Shown here: piece after piece, positions 1 to 11,100 of the stretch
Position numbering within the stretch: position 1 is the first letter of the stretch
Layout of the letters: each line of letters starts with the position of its first letter
Program-made: the position numbers and the translations under genes
From: Vibrio splendidus
GTDB taxonomy: Bacteria > Pseudomonadota > Gammaproteobacteria > Enterobacterales > Vibrionaceae
DNA length: 64,000 nt
Assembly: GCF_003345295.1 (NCBI RefSeq)
Contig: NZ_CP031055.1
Coordinates: forward strand, 1,736,001 to 1,800,000
Reading direction: 5' to 3'
The notes under the pieces: model-generated
The model's input: the letters and a program-made list of their open reading frames with translations, nothing else
Databases searched by the model: none
Told to the model about the DNA's origin: nothing

Positions 1-1
1 A

Positions 2-445
2 GTATTCTTCGACAATAACTACCGTCCTAAACTTTGGGAAAGCCAACAAGAAGCGATTTCTTGGTACTTGAAAATGCTTAAGTACACAGATACGGCTCTG
101 CTGACGTTTGATGATGAGCAAGAGCTATACGGCGACGAAAGCATTGAACAATGTATTACACGTACGTCTGAGTCTGGTGTGAAAGAGATCGTCATTAAAC
201 GTGGCGCGAAAGACTGCTTAGTGGTTGAAAGCCAAAGCGCTCAGTACGTTGCACCCAACCCTGTAGACAAAATCGCTGATACTACCGCAGCTGGCGACTC
301 GTTCAGTGCAGGCTTCTTGGCCAAGCGCTTGAGCGGCGGTAGTGCTCGTGATGCTGCATTTGCAGGTCATATTGTGGCAGGAACCGTGATTCAGCATCCA
401 GGTGCTATCATTCCTCTAGAAGCGACGCCTGATCTGTCTCTATAA
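2..445 (+). CDS. kdgK: 2-keto-3-deoxygluconate kinase, C-terminal part
   Basis: The reading frame is open from base 2, so the gene enters from outside the window and only the last ~147 residues are seen. KdgK phosphorylates 2-keto-3-deoxygluconate to KDPG in the cytoplasm, the step before Eda in uronate/alginate degradation. The fragment begins with VFFDNNYRPKLW, a conserved stretch of sugar kinases of this type, and carries the PfkB-family signature DTTAAGDSFSAGF, which holds the catalytic Asp and the anion-hole glycines. eda follows 73 bp downstream on the same strand with no terminator between, so the two are probably co-transcribed. The family (PfkB) is certain; the substrate rests on the neighbour eda. 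Confidence 0.88.
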   Translation, partial: VFFDNNYRPKLWESQQEAISWYLKMLKYTDTALLTFDDEQELYGDESIEQCITRTSESGVKEIVIKRGAKDCLVVESQSAQYVAPNPVDKIADTTAAGDSFSAGFLAKRLSGGSARDAAFAGHIVAGTVIQHPGAIIPLEATPDLSL

Positions 446-518
446 TTACGCACTTTAACTATTAATCAAGGGTTTGCTTAGTTGAAAGCAGGCCCACATT
501 TGACGTGAGAAAGAATTC

Positions 519-1145
519 ATGACGACATTAAATGAACAACTAGCAAACCTAAAAGTAATCCCTGTAATCGCTATCAACCGTGCTGAAGACGCTATCCCTC
601 TAGGTAAAGCGTTGGTTGAAAACGGTATGCCATGTGCAGAAATCACACTGCGTACAGAATGTGCAATCGAAGCGATTCGCATCATGCGTAAAGAATTCCC
701 AGACATGCTAATCGGTTCAGGTACGGTACTGACTAACGAGCAAGTTGACGCATCTATCGAAGCGGGCGTTGATTTCATCGTAAGCCCAGGTTTTAACCCA
801 CGTACTGTTCAATACTGTATCGACAAAGGTGTTGCAATCGTACCGGGTGTTAACAACCCAAGCTTAGTTGAGCAAGCAATGGAAATGGGCCTTCGCACGT
901 TGAAGTTCTTCCCTGCTGAGCCTTCAGGCGGTACTGGTATGCTTAAAGCACTAACAGCAGTTTACCCTGTTAAATTCATGCCTACTGGTGGCGTAAGCTT
1001 GAAGAATGTTGATGAATACCTATCGATCCCTTCTGTTCTTGCGTGTGGCGGTACTTGGATGGTTCCAACTAACCTTATCGACGAAGGTAAGTGGGACGAA
1101 CTAGGCAAGCTTGTTCGTGACGCAGTTGATCACGTTAACGCTTAA
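519..1145 (+). CDS. eda: KDPG / 4-hydroxy-2-oxoglutarate aldolase
   Basis: Class I aldolase of 208 residues, the usual family length. It splits KDPG into pyruvate and glyceraldehyde 3-phosphate in the cytoplasm. The Schiff-base lysine is visible in LKFFPAE (K129), and the E41/R45 active-site pair lies in AEITLRTE. A GAGAAAG ribosome-binding site lies just before the ATG. The gene follows kdgK, so together they form the kinase-aldolase end of the Entner-Doudoroff-like uronate route. A strong intrinsic terminator follows the stop codon. Confidence 0.95.
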   Translation: MTTLNEQLANLKVIPVIAINRAEDAIPLGKALVENGMPCAEITLRTECAIEAIRIMRKEFPDMLIGSGTVLTNEQVDASIEAGVDFIVSPGFNPRTVQYCIDKGVAIVPGVNNPSLVEQAMEMGLRTLKFFPAEPSGGTGMLKALTAVYPVKFMPTGGVSLKNVDEYLSIPSVLACGGTWMVPTNLIDEGKWDELGKLVRDAVDHVNA

Positions 1146-1165
1146 TCTATTTTAGATTTGGTGAT

Positions 1166-1191
1166 AAAGCCTCACTTCGGTGGGGCTTTTT
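1166..1191 (+). terminator. Rho-independent terminator of kdgK-eda
   Basis: A 10-bp stem (AAAGCCTCAC with GTGGGGCTTT, one G-T wobble) closed by a TTCG tetraloop and followed by a T tract, 20 bp after the eda stop codon. Confidence 0.9.
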
Positions 1192-1253
1192 GTTATCTGA
1201 GGTTTTTCAATAACTGGATTTTGTTATCTAGACCTTTTGGGTAACTGAAGTTT

Positions 1254-1274
1254 GATAGTTGATAGTTGATAGTT
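1254..1274. repeat. Tandem repeat, 7-bp unit x3
   Basis: Three exact copies of GATAGTT in a non-coding gap. Confidence 0.85.
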
Positions 1275-1707
1275 TGAAGCTGCTACCTGAAAAGCACAAT
1301 GCTCAAACAAGTTAAGACCTCTACAATACATTTCCGTTTATCAGGCCATCCACCAGCTTTGTGACTGGTAATTTGTAATTTTGTGCATATGCTATTTCAC
1401 TTCGCTAGAACGACTTACACGACCTGACAAACACTCTAAGCACTCACTTATGTAATCTAACTCACTCGACTCATATCGTATCTTGAGCCCTGTATCGACA
1501 CATCCGCCCTTCTTAGTCAATAAGCATACAAAACTCTTTCATATGCTTAGAAATCGCCATGAAGCAATACAAGGCTTATGGTTGTGTTATCGCTAATCGA
1601 ATATTAGTTATCGTTTACCGTATATGAGCTATTGGCTATTGAGTATTGAGTATGATTCTCGCTGTTGCCGACTCCAATTTCGAGCGGTTGGACAAACCAA
1701 GACCCTA

Positions 1708-1739
1708 AACAGCAGAACAGCAGAACAGCAGAACAGCAG
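1708..1739. repeat. Tandem repeat, 8-bp unit x4
   Basis: Four exact copies of AACAGCAG in non-coding sequence, a likely slippage-prone microsatellite. Confidence 0.9.
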
Positions 1740-1984
1740 AAAAATTGAGTGGATAAATCGCGTAGATAAATAGTACGGATAAATAATGAGCAATTCAGGG
1801 CGTGAAATAGAAAATAGCGACATAAAAACAATAAGCTACACTTAAATGCTAGAAACAATATTTTGCGATTTAGTACAGAGATTTAACGTGAATCCCGTCG
1901 CACAACCACGTTCAGTTGTAGCACATTTGTTACGGTTATAATTAAAATCTTATAAATAAGGTAAACTAAAGCCTCATTACTTAT

Positions 1985-2006
1985 ATTGTAATACATATAA
2001 ACATTT
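1985..2006. promoter_or_regulatory. Operator-like repeat, copy 1
   Basis: This 22-bp stretch matches 2133-2154 at 19 of 22 positions and centres on TTGTAATACAT, nearly palindromic. It lies about 200 bp upstream of the symporter start. The TTGTA-N-TACAA shape is like sites of GntR/FadR-family regulators; the regulator is unknown. Confidence 0.4.
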
Positions 2007-2132
2007 AATCTTCAATTTACCTTGGATCTAGAGCAATTCATAAAAACAATTAAAGGCAATAAAAACAACAGGTTAATCCAACTTGTCGTGTGTACTAAAA
2101 AATCAATGCGACCTAGATCATACTAAAGGCAT

Positions 2133-2154
2133 ATTGTAGTACAAATAAACCTTT
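2133..2154. promoter_or_regulatory. Operator-like repeat, copy 2
   Basis: Second copy of the 22-bp repeat, with a perfect palindrome TTGTAGTACAA (2134-2144), about 50-70 bp upstream of the symporter start where a repressor would overlap the promoter. Confidence 0.45.
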
Positions 2155-2205
2155 GGACGCGTTAATCTAAGCCCAGTTAATTATGATATTTAAAAGGCTG
2201 AAAAG

Positions 2206-3972
2206 ATGACTATTGATACTTTTGTTGTTCTCGCCTACTTCTTCTTTTTAATCGCTATTGGTTGGATGTTCCGTAAGTTCACCACGTCGACTAGTGATTA
2301 CTTCAGAGGGGGCGGCAAAATGTTGTGGTGGATGGTTGGTGCAACCGCCTTCATGACACAGTTTTCAGCATGGACGTTTACTGGAGCCGCAGGACGCGCA
2401 TTCTCCGATGGTTTTGTTATTGTAATTCTGTTCTTAGCCAATGCATTTGGTTATTTCATGAACTACATGTACTTTGCCCCAAAGTTCCGTCAACTTCGTG
2501 TTGTAACCGCGATTGAAGCAATCAGACAGCGTTTTGGTAAAACTTCAGAGCAGTTCTTTACTTGGTTCGGTATGCCGGACAGCCTAATTTCTGCAGGTAT
2601 TTGGCTAAATGGTCTAGCAATCTTTGTTGCTGCTGTATTTAATATCCCTATGGAAACCACCATCATCTTCACCGGTGCTGTGTTAGTCATCATGTCGGTA
2701 ACTGGTGGGTCTTGGGCCGTTGTCGCATCTGACTTCATGCAAATGCTAGTTATCATGGCGGTTACGATCACTTGTGCGGTTGCTGCTTACTTCCACGGTG
2801 GTGGCATTACGAACATTGTTGATAATTTCCAAGGTGACTTCATGTTGGGGAATAACCTCAACTATGTAAGTGTATTCGTACTATGGGTTGTTTTCATCTT
2901 TGTGAAGCAGTTCGGTGTAATGAATAACAGTATCAATGCTTATCGTTACTTATGTGCTAAAGACAGTGAAAATGCGCGTAAAGCGGCAGGCTTAGCATGT
3001 ATCCTAATGGTTGTTGGCCCTCTTATCTGGTTCCTACCACCTTGGTACGTAAGTGCATTCATGCCTGATTTCGCATTGGAGTACGCTTCAATGGGTGATA
3101 AAGCGGGTGATGCTGCTTACCTAGCATTCGTACAAAACGTAATGCCAGCAGGTATGGTTGGTCTATTAATGTCTGCGATGTTCGCTGCAACAATGTCTTC
3201 TATGGATTCAGGTTTGAACCGTAACGCTGGCATCTTTGTAATGAACTTCTATAGCCCTGTTCTTCGCAAGAATGCAGAGCAAAAAGAACTCGTGATTGTA
3301 AGTAAGCTAACGACAATTCTGATGGGTATAATCATTATCTCGATTGGCCTATACATTAACTCGTTACGTCACTTAAGCTTATTTGATATCGTAATGAACG
3401 TGGGTGCATTAATTGGCTTCCCAATGCTTATTCCAATCTTCCTAGGTATGATTATTCGTAAAACACCAGATTGGTCGGCTTGGACTACATTGATTGTCGG
3501 TGGTTTTGTTTCTTACATCTTTGGTATTTCTCTACAAGCAGAAGATATTGAACACCTATTTGGTTTAGAGCAACAATTGACTGGTCGTGAGTGGGCTGAT
3601 CTTAAAGTTGGCTTAAGCTTAGCTGCACACGTAATCTTTACTGGTGGCTTCTTCTTAGCAACTCAATTCTTCTATAAACCTTTATCAACTGAGCGTGAGA
3701 AAGAAGTTGATACATTGTTTACTAACTGGAATACACCACTTGTTGCTGAAGGTGAAGAGCAACAAAACCTAGATACTAAACAGCGTTCAATGCTTGGTAA
3801 GCTTATCAGCACAGCAGGTTTCGGTATTCTAGCAATGGCTCTAATTCCAAACGAACCAACAGGACGCTTGTTGTTCTTACTATGTGGTTCGATGGTACTA
3901 ACCGTTGGTATCCTACTGGTTAATGCATCTAAAGGTCCGGCTAAGATGAACAACGAGTCAGTTGCTAAGTAG
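2206..3972 (+). CDS. Sodium:solute symporter (SSS family)
   Basis: A 588-residue inner-membrane transporter of the SSS family, which couples Na+ entry to uptake of a sugar, acid or similar solute. It opens with a membrane helix (MTIDTFVVLAYFFFLIAIGW) and has many further hydrophobic segments across its length. FRGGGKMLWWMVGATAFMTQ and AATMSSMDSGLNRNAG are typical SSS motifs around the Na+-binding helices. Its position next to kdgK-eda suggests an oligoalginate or uronate substrate, as for the Toa-type SSS transporters of alginate-degrading vibrios, but the substrate cannot be read from the sequence. It has its own upstream region with two palindromic repeats and its own terminator, so it is probably a separate transcription unit. 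Confidence 0.88.
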   Translation: MTIDTFVVLAYFFFLIAIGWMFRKFTTSTSDYFRGGGKMLWWMVGATAFMTQFSAWTFTGAAGRAFSDGFVIVILFLANAFGYFMNYMYFAPKFRQLRVVTAIEAIRQRFGKTSEQFFTWFGMPDSLISAGIWLNGLAIFVAAVFNIPMETTIIFTGAVLVIMSVTGGSWAVVASDFMQMLVIMAVTITCAVAAYFHGGGITNIVDNFQGDFMLGNNLNYVSVFVLWVVFIFVKQFGVMNNSINAYRYLCAKDSENARKAAGLACILMVVGPLIWFLPPWYVSAFMPDFALEYASMGDKAGDAAYLAFVQNVMPAGMVGLLMSAMFAATMSSMDSGLNRNAGIFVMNFYSPVLRKNAEQKELVIVSKLTTILMGIIIISIGLYINSLRHLSLFDIVMNVGALIGFPMLIPIFLGMIIRKTPDWSAWTTLIVGGFVSYIFGISLQAEDIEHLFGLEQQLTGREWADLKVGLSLAAHVIFTGGFFLATQFFYKPLSTEREKEVDTLFTNWNTPLVAEGEEQQNLDTKQRSMLGKLISTAGFGILAMALIPNEPTGRLLFLLCGSMVLTVGILLVNASKGPAKMNNESVAK

Positions 3973-4007
3973 CTAAAATAAACAGCTAACAAGTTAAACC
4001 AATAATG

Positions 4008-4044
4008 AAGCCCATGTTACTCATTCGAAAACATGGGCTTTTTG
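4008..4044 (+). terminator. Rho-independent terminator after the SSS symporter
   Basis: Perfect 11-bp stem AAGCCCATGTT / AACATGGGCTT with an 11-nt loop, followed by TTTTT. Confidence 0.9.
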
Positions 4045-4226
4045 TTGCCTACGATTTATCAAAATAGAACTTAATACGTACATGCCTCTATTTTCAAGAC
4101 TCTATGCAAATCCCCTAACCTTCCCTCGGTGTTCATCTTCTTGACAACCATTTCCAATGGTTTGATCTCTTTCTGCTTTTCTTTCTGTTACTTTTAACAA
4201 CTAGACAAACACAACAGATAATTACA

Positions 4227-4991
4227 ATGAAAAAAACATCACTATTACTTGCTTCCATTACTCTGGCACTTTCTGGTGTAGCACAAGCTGACCAGCTAGA
4301 AGATATTCAAAAGTCAGGCACACTTCGTGTCGGCACCACCGGCGACTACAAACCTTTTTCTTACTTCGACGGCAAAACCTACTCTGGTTATGATATTGAC
4401 GTAGCTAAACATGTTGCAGAGCAGCTGGGCGTTGAATTACAGATTGTTCGTACCACATGGAAAGATCTACTGACCGATCTAAACAGCGATAAATACGACA
4501 TCGCGATGGGCGGTATCACGCGTAAAATGCAGCGTCAGTTAAACGCAGAACAAACTCAAGGCTACATGACTTTTGGCAAGTGTTTCTTAGTTGCGAAAGG
4601 CAAAGCAGAACAATACAACAGCATTGAGAAAGTGAACCTTTCTTCTGTGCGTGTTGGCGTCAATATCGGTGGGACTAACGAGATTTTTGCGGATGCTAAC
4701 TTGCAAGACGCGAGCTTTACACGTTACGAGAACAACCTAGACGTTCCGCAAGCCGTTGCGGAAGGTAAAGTTGATGTGATGGTGACAGAAACCCCTGAAG
4801 GTCTGTTCTATCAAGTGACTGATGAACGTCTTGAAGCTGCTCGCTGTGAAACACCGTTCACCAACAGCCAATTCGGTTATCTGATACCAAAAGGTGAACA
4901 ACGTTTGTTGAACACGGTGAACTTCATTATGGATGAAATGAAATTGAAAGGCGTTGAAGAAGAGTTCCTAATCCACAACTCGCTAAAATAA
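4227..4991 (+). CDS. Periplasmic cyclohexadienyl dehydratase-like / solute-binding protein family 3
   Basis: A 254-residue protein with a clear signal peptide (MKKTSLLLASITLALSGVAQA, cleavage after AQA), so it acts in the periplasm. The mature part has the family 3 solute-binding fold. Several stretches (TTGDYKPFSYFDGKTYSGYDIDVA, split around residues 33-55; DIAMGGIT; NIGGTNEIFA) match my memory of Pseudomonas PheC, the periplasmic cyclohexadienyl dehydratase that turns prephenate or arogenate into phenylpyruvate or phenylalanine. VTETPEG sits where PheC carries its acidic catalytic residue. No ABC permease or ATPase gene is adjacent, which favours an enzyme over a transporter subunit. Family is sure; catalysis is inferred. 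Confidence 0.75.
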   Translation: MKKTSLLLASITLALSGVAQADQLEDIQKSGTLRVGTTGDYKPFSYFDGKTYSGYDIDVAKHVAEQLGVELQIVRTTWKDLLTDLNSDKYDIAMGGITRKMQRQLNAEQTQGYMTFGKCFLVAKGKAEQYNSIEKVNLSSVRVGVNIGGTNEIFADANLQDASFTRYENNLDVPQAVAEGKVDVMVTETPEGLFYQVTDERLEAARCETPFTNSQFGYLIPKGEQRLLNTVNFIMDEMKLKGVEEEFLIHNSLK

Positions 4992-5017
4992 TCTTGTTGT
5001 GGTTTATACAGAGCAAA

Positions 5018-5046
5018 AAAATAGGCCAGCATTGCTGGCCTATTTC
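5018..5046. terminator. Bidirectional Rho-independent terminator
   Basis: Near-perfect inverted repeat around AATAGGCCAGC and GCTGGCCTATT with A-rich and T-rich flanks. It sits between two converging genes (4227-4991 plus, adhesin minus) and can serve both. Confidence 0.88.
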
Positions 5047-5103
5047 GTTTGGTTTTGTGGTTCGCCTTTAGTTTAATCGTTAGATTCTAATACCTAGGGC
5101 GCG

Positions 5104-8100
5104 TTAACCGTGAGTGATGACATTTTGTTGCACTAACGCATCCAAAATATCCGAAGGCATGGTGCCACTTAAGGTTAGCTGAGGAGCAAGGTCTTCAACC
5201 ACAATCACTTGCTCTGTGGTGCCCAAACCATCAGGGTTGATCGTTAGTTCAATATCATCCCCTTCCACTTTCGCGTCTATCTGTTGTAGTAATGCAGACA
5301 TGTCTGGAGATGTATTCTTCAACTCAGGTAATACTTCTCGTAGGTCGATTTGGTCTCCTTCAGACAGGCTGAAATCGGTAATGGTGTCTTCAACGCCATC
5401 TTCAATATTGAGCCATACAAACGAATCCATTCCATTACCACCGGTTAGGATATCGGAACCACCTCCACCAATGAGTGTATCGTTACCATCACCACCAATA
5501 AGGGTGTCATCCCCCGACCCACCTACAAGTCGGTCATTTCCAGTACCGCCAGTGAGGTTGGTATCAAAGTTACTCGCTAAAAGTTGCACATCGTCTGTTT
5601 CAGAAGACATATCGAGATCTATTGGATTGGCAACAATATTGAGATTCAGATCGATGTTTTGAGATATCGCAATATCGTTGTTGTCCGCCTCTTCAGATAC
5701 CGCCTCAACTTTCAAGGTGTAATTACCCGGGGTTAACGGCTTGCCTAATGATGACTGCTCGACGAGTCTGAGACTATCGATCGCATCAGCCGTCGCTATC
5801 CAAGTATTACCCACCAGCGAAACCGTACCCACATCACTGGTTACATCAACACCATCCGGAACATCACTGATCTTCAACGTTAACTCTTCAGTAATGTCCG
5901 TCAATGCAGCGACAATTCCAACTAAAGCGACTCCACTATTAGCGACCACAGATGAGCTGGTCGTAATGTTTCTCACATAGTTAAATGCCGGATCAATAGA
6001 CAAGGTTGGCGCATTAGCGACTGGTGTCACTGCGATATTATAAACCACTGGGGCAGTTTCAATCGCGATACCAGAAGGGTTACCGCTGTCTTTGGCGATG
6101 ACTTCCAATCCAATGCTATTGGTTGGAGACAAGCTCGCATCAAGGTAGACACCATTTGGACTGGTTGGCGTATCAATCAGTGCATTTAGGTCACTCAGAG
6201 TACCGACTAAGATAACCGAACCAGTGTTGTTGCCGTTGACCATCACCGTCGTCACTGCCGGAAGTGATACGTTCAATGTACCGTAATCCACTGTCAGCGT
6301 GACGGTCATTAAGTCGTTAGAAAATGCATCCACATAATCTGGGTCACTAACATTGATACCACTCAATAGCTGACCAGCATCCTCGTCAACAATCGTAGTG
6401 ACACTGTCACCATTAACAACAGGCGTATCGTTCACTCCGTCGACAATCGCGGTGATCTCTGCAGTATCCGTTAGGAAGTCATTAGCGCCGTTGGTTGTAC
6501 CATCATCCTCGACGGTATAGGTGAACTTAACGTTACCGTTGTATTCATCAGCAACCGTAAATATCCAGTACGGGCCAGTAATCATAGCGTCATCAGCGCC
6601 GCCGACGTTCTCAAAGCGCTGTAACTGGCCTTGGCCTTCGTCGAGCACCAGATTGGTCACGGTAATCGTGTCGTTTTCCGGATCACTCGTTGCAGCAATT
6701 AAGTCTTCCTCTTTGATGATCAACTGACCTTCTTCAAGGATGTTTCCTAAGTCGATATCCGTTGCCACTGGTTGATCATTCACTTCCGTTACCACAACGC
6801 TAATTTCACCAGTATCTGTTAAGAAATCATCAGCGCCATTGGTTGTGCCATCGTCCTCAACGGTATAAGTGAACTTAACATCACCGCTGTATTCGTTGGC
6901 TGCGGTAAATACCCAGTACGGGCCAGCAATCGTAGCGTCATCAGCACCGCCCACGTTCTCAAAGCGCTGTAATTGGCCCTGACCTTGATCGAGCACCAAG
7001 CTGTTCACAGTAATCGTGTCGTTTTCCGGATCAGTGGTTGCTGAAATCAGGTCTTCCTCTTTGATGATCAACTGACCTTCTTCAAGCATGGTGCCCAAAT
7101 CAATATCCGATGCCACTGGCTGGTCATTGACTTCAGTAACTAAAAGGCTAATTTCAGCATTATCAGTTAAGAAATCATCCACACCGTTGGTGGTACCGTC
7201 ATCAATGATGTCGTAATTGAACTTCACATCGCCATTGAAATCATTGGCTGCAATGAATATCCAGAATGGCCCCGTAATCGCTGCGTCATCAGCACCGCCA
7301 GCATTTTCATAGCGTGTAAGCTGACCTTGCCCTTGAGTAAGAGTCACACCGGTTACTGTGAGATTATGGTTTTCTAGATCAGAACTGGCTGCAATCAAGT
7401 CACTTTCAACAATCACGATTTGACCGTCTTCCGCAATCGAGCCTAAATCTACATCAGTCGCCACAGGAGCGTCGTTCACTTCCGTCACCTTAATGGTGAA
7501 CGTAGTTTGATTGGTTTGAGCGGTATTCGGATCACCCACGTCAATCAGACCGTTGTTGCCACCATCGTCAAGTGTTGCATTGATTGTGACTAAACCAGTC
7601 TGGTTGAGGTAATTCTGATCTGGATCGGGTTTGAATGTCACAGCCCCATTGGTCAACGCGGTATTGATGTCGGCCTCTTTACCGGTAATCACAAGCGAAC
7701 CATCAGGCTGCAATACAAACGTCACGTCAGGAGAGCTGGTAAACTCAAACACACCCTGTGCACCCGGCAGTGTTTGGTCGACTTTAAACGTCAGTTCATA
7801 CGGAGCATCTGGATTATCAAAGTTTGCGTCGACGTCGTAGATACTAAAGTTGTCGATGGCAACACTGATGTCTTCCGATGTTTCAATGTTGGTCACATTC
7901 ACAAAGATCGGTTGATCGTTAATAGGATCAATCACCAGATCGACATCGAAGCTGGTTGGCGTACCTAAATATTCGGTGTTGTCAGCGTCAGTATCTACTG
8001 AACGTACCGTAATCTGCAGTGGACCATTGATACCCAGTACACTGCCTGTATCACTATTATGTTCTCCAGAATTGAATACGATCTTATCGAGCGACTGTGC

Positions 8101-11100
8101 AGGAACATCAAGTGTCCAAAGCTGCGTCGCCGGATCGTAGCTAGCCAATGTCGTGCCATCTGGATAGAAAATAGAAGCATCTTGAGGAACACCCGCCACT
8201 TCAACTCGAAGCGTTTCGGGCGCATTCTCGGTATACGTCCCGCTTCCTGTTGCAGACAATTCTTTGTCCAAAATAGTCGCATTGATTTCGATATCAATGT
8301 TTTGGCCTTCATTGCCTGTCACAGAATCGGTTGGGTTGGTATCAACATCATCACCAACAGGTACCACATGCAGTTTGAAGCTTGGCAAGTTTGCCGCCGC
8401 AGTAGGCACACCCAGCAACGATTCTTGAGTGAAGACTTCCACACCAAACTCAGCGGTACCACTGAAGTTTTTAGGCGGCAAGATCGAAATCTCACTTAAA
8501 TCGAATGACAACCCCGAAGCTTGAGGCAGTTGAACACTCCACTCTCCATTACCATTATTTTTCACGGTATATGTCGAGCCTGCATCTGCACGCATTTGGA
8601 AGCCATCAGGGACATCTGTAAACTTAATCGACACAAACTGTTCTGAACCATCAAGGTCAGTCAGTGCAATCGATACAGGCCCTGTACCCGACAGAGAGAT
8701 GAGCTGGTCTTCGTTGCCAGTAATCTCGATAACATCCGGATCGCTACCCGGTCCAGTGACAGACACGTCATCGACCACAGGAACGACTTCAAAGCTGACA
8801 CTTGTAGAGAAAGTATCGGAGTCTGTTGCCGTACCCGCAGGAGAAGCAGGATCATTATAGGTTGCGGTATCTGTGACTGTACCGCTGACATTAACCTGCA
8901 CTTGGTTAATATCATTACCCGTTGGGTAATTTTCGATTGCCCTAAAGAGCACGTTATCGAGTGCACCCGCTGCTATTTCAGCCTGATTAAACGTAACAGA
9001 TGTGCCTAGTGAAGTACCCGTGTTGTCATAGAATGCACCTATAGAAGGGTCGTCCAACGTTAAAGTAATGGACGTAAACGCTTCTTGGCCGCCTTCGACG
9101 CCGGAAACCTGATCCGAAATGGTCGAATTGAAGTCGAGCTGAATATAGGTGTCTTCGTAACCCACCGGATCTTGCCCAGCTTGACCGTCGGTATCAACAG
9201 GATTAAAGGCATCATCAAGAGAACCCACGACATTCACCTCAATCGTTGGATCCGTCTCAGCATCTGGTGCGACTTTGATGATAACTTCAGTCACTAAAGT
9301 CTTCTCATCGCCAGATTGTAAATCTTTGGTCACTATGGTCAATGGCAACCTAAAGTCACCAGAGTAGTTTGGTGGCAGATTCAATAACAAACCCGATGAA
9401 TCGACGGTTACGCCCTGTTCGACAGTCGTCTCGTAAACATATTTTCCGTTCACAAAGTCAACATCACTTGTTCCCGACAGGCTAATTGGGAATGATGTTG
9501 TAGCATCAATGACCAGAGTACCATCAATGATCACCGTCACTTGGTCAGTAGAATCATCGCGACCCGTCAAGCTCAAAATGCCGTTGAGTGCCGCGCCGAG
9601 ATCAAGCTGAGTATCCTCAACGGCGTCGATAACACTGTCTGGCACAATCGCAATATCTGCAGCAACTTTGTCAGGTGCCGTCAGCACCTCAGGATAAGAA
9701 AGCGTTACCTCTCCGGTGCGTTGCACTTGGGCGGACGTTTCATTGTTAGCGTCACCAGGATCTGATACTAAAGTGAAAATTGTCATCTTGACATCATTGA
9801 AATCAGTAACGACATCATCCGCATCATTGGCAGGGGTGAAATCTAATCCATTGGGAGCACTGACGCTAAAGGCATCTTCATTGGTCACAACCCATCTGCC
9901 ACCACCTTCGTAAGAGGCACCCGTTACTAAAAGTTGCCCTAAAATATCATCCGACAAAGCGCTTCCGTCAGTGTTAGTCAGCTGAACAATCACTTCGTCA
10001 ACTTGCTCTTCTACTGTGCTTAAATCCGTTTCTTGGTATCGGACGACGTATTCACCGTCCCAGATTTCATCTCCATTAGTATCCGTCGTTTGGTTATCAC
10101 TGTTGGTTGTAAATTTAATTACGCCATTAGCGTCAGCCGTAATCGTAGTCAGATCTCCAGAGCCATCTTCGTTTGAAACAACAATCTTGTTGTCGGCATC
10201 TCCAGGCTCAACGACAGGCCGCACGACAACATTAATCGTACCGGTGATCGTCGCCGTTACAATGCCTTGCCCAGGGTTTGAAGCATCGACATATTCATGA
10301 TCTCGCTCTTCAATCATTACCACAGTATCGAGTGTAAAATCAGCACTGGAATCTTGAGCTGGCGTTATTTGAATAAAGTTATTATTCAGCGCGATCTGAG
10401 TAAACTCTTCAGCAGTTTGACCGCTCTTCGGAGTAATGGTTAAAGTGCCTGCTGCGGCATCGTAAACCCAAGTTACATCGCCATTAACCACAACACTTTC
10501 AACATCTGTCGGAATGTCACTGATGACAATAGAAGTGAAATGCTCATCATCATCAATATAGTCAGTACCCTCTGGGTGCCAGTCAATGTTGATCGCGGTA
10601 TCTTCATCACCATTAGTAACCGTGTTGTACGTCGCAGAGGTATCGATTCTAGGTTCGACTAGCACTCGAATTTCCTGATCAAACGTAAGCGTGTGACCAT
10701 CATTCTCAGTCACAATCACTTTACCTTGAATGTGAATATTCTCAGTTGAAGAGTCGACAGGTCTGATGCGAATGCCTGAGGTTTTACCTGCCTCAGTAAT
10801 GTTCGCTTCGTAGATAGGTTTGGATAAGTCAGGGCTGCCACCCGGACCAGGTTCGTAGCCGACGAAGTTAAGGTCAATAATTGTACCGTCCCCATCTTCC
10901 AGAACAACGCCGTCAGGAATACCCGAGAGGATAACAGTTATGGACTCGGAACCGTCGTCAGGTAATGGTGTCGTACCTGTATCTGGTCTTCTCTCTCCCG
11001 ACAACACAGTGAAATCAAGCTCAGCAAAGGTATCACCATTTTGGCTCTCTTGAATCGTGGTTTGAACACCAGATGTAGTGCCATCTGTAATTGCGGTCCA

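Larger units (their letters stand above)
1192..2205. other. Long intergenic region between eda and the SSS symporter gene
   Basis: About 1 kb with no convincing gene. The short ORFs on the minus strand here lack ribosome-binding sites and run through simple repeats. The left half holds two short tandem arrays (1254-1274, 1708-1739). The right 250 bp is AT-rich and holds two palindromic operator-like repeats, so it is the likely promoter region of the symporter. Confidence 0.6.

Noticed and set aside
1604..1858. Minus-strand ORFs between eda and the symporter
   Set aside because: They are made largely of the AACAGCAG array read as Cys/Leu-rich peptide; no ribosome-binding site.
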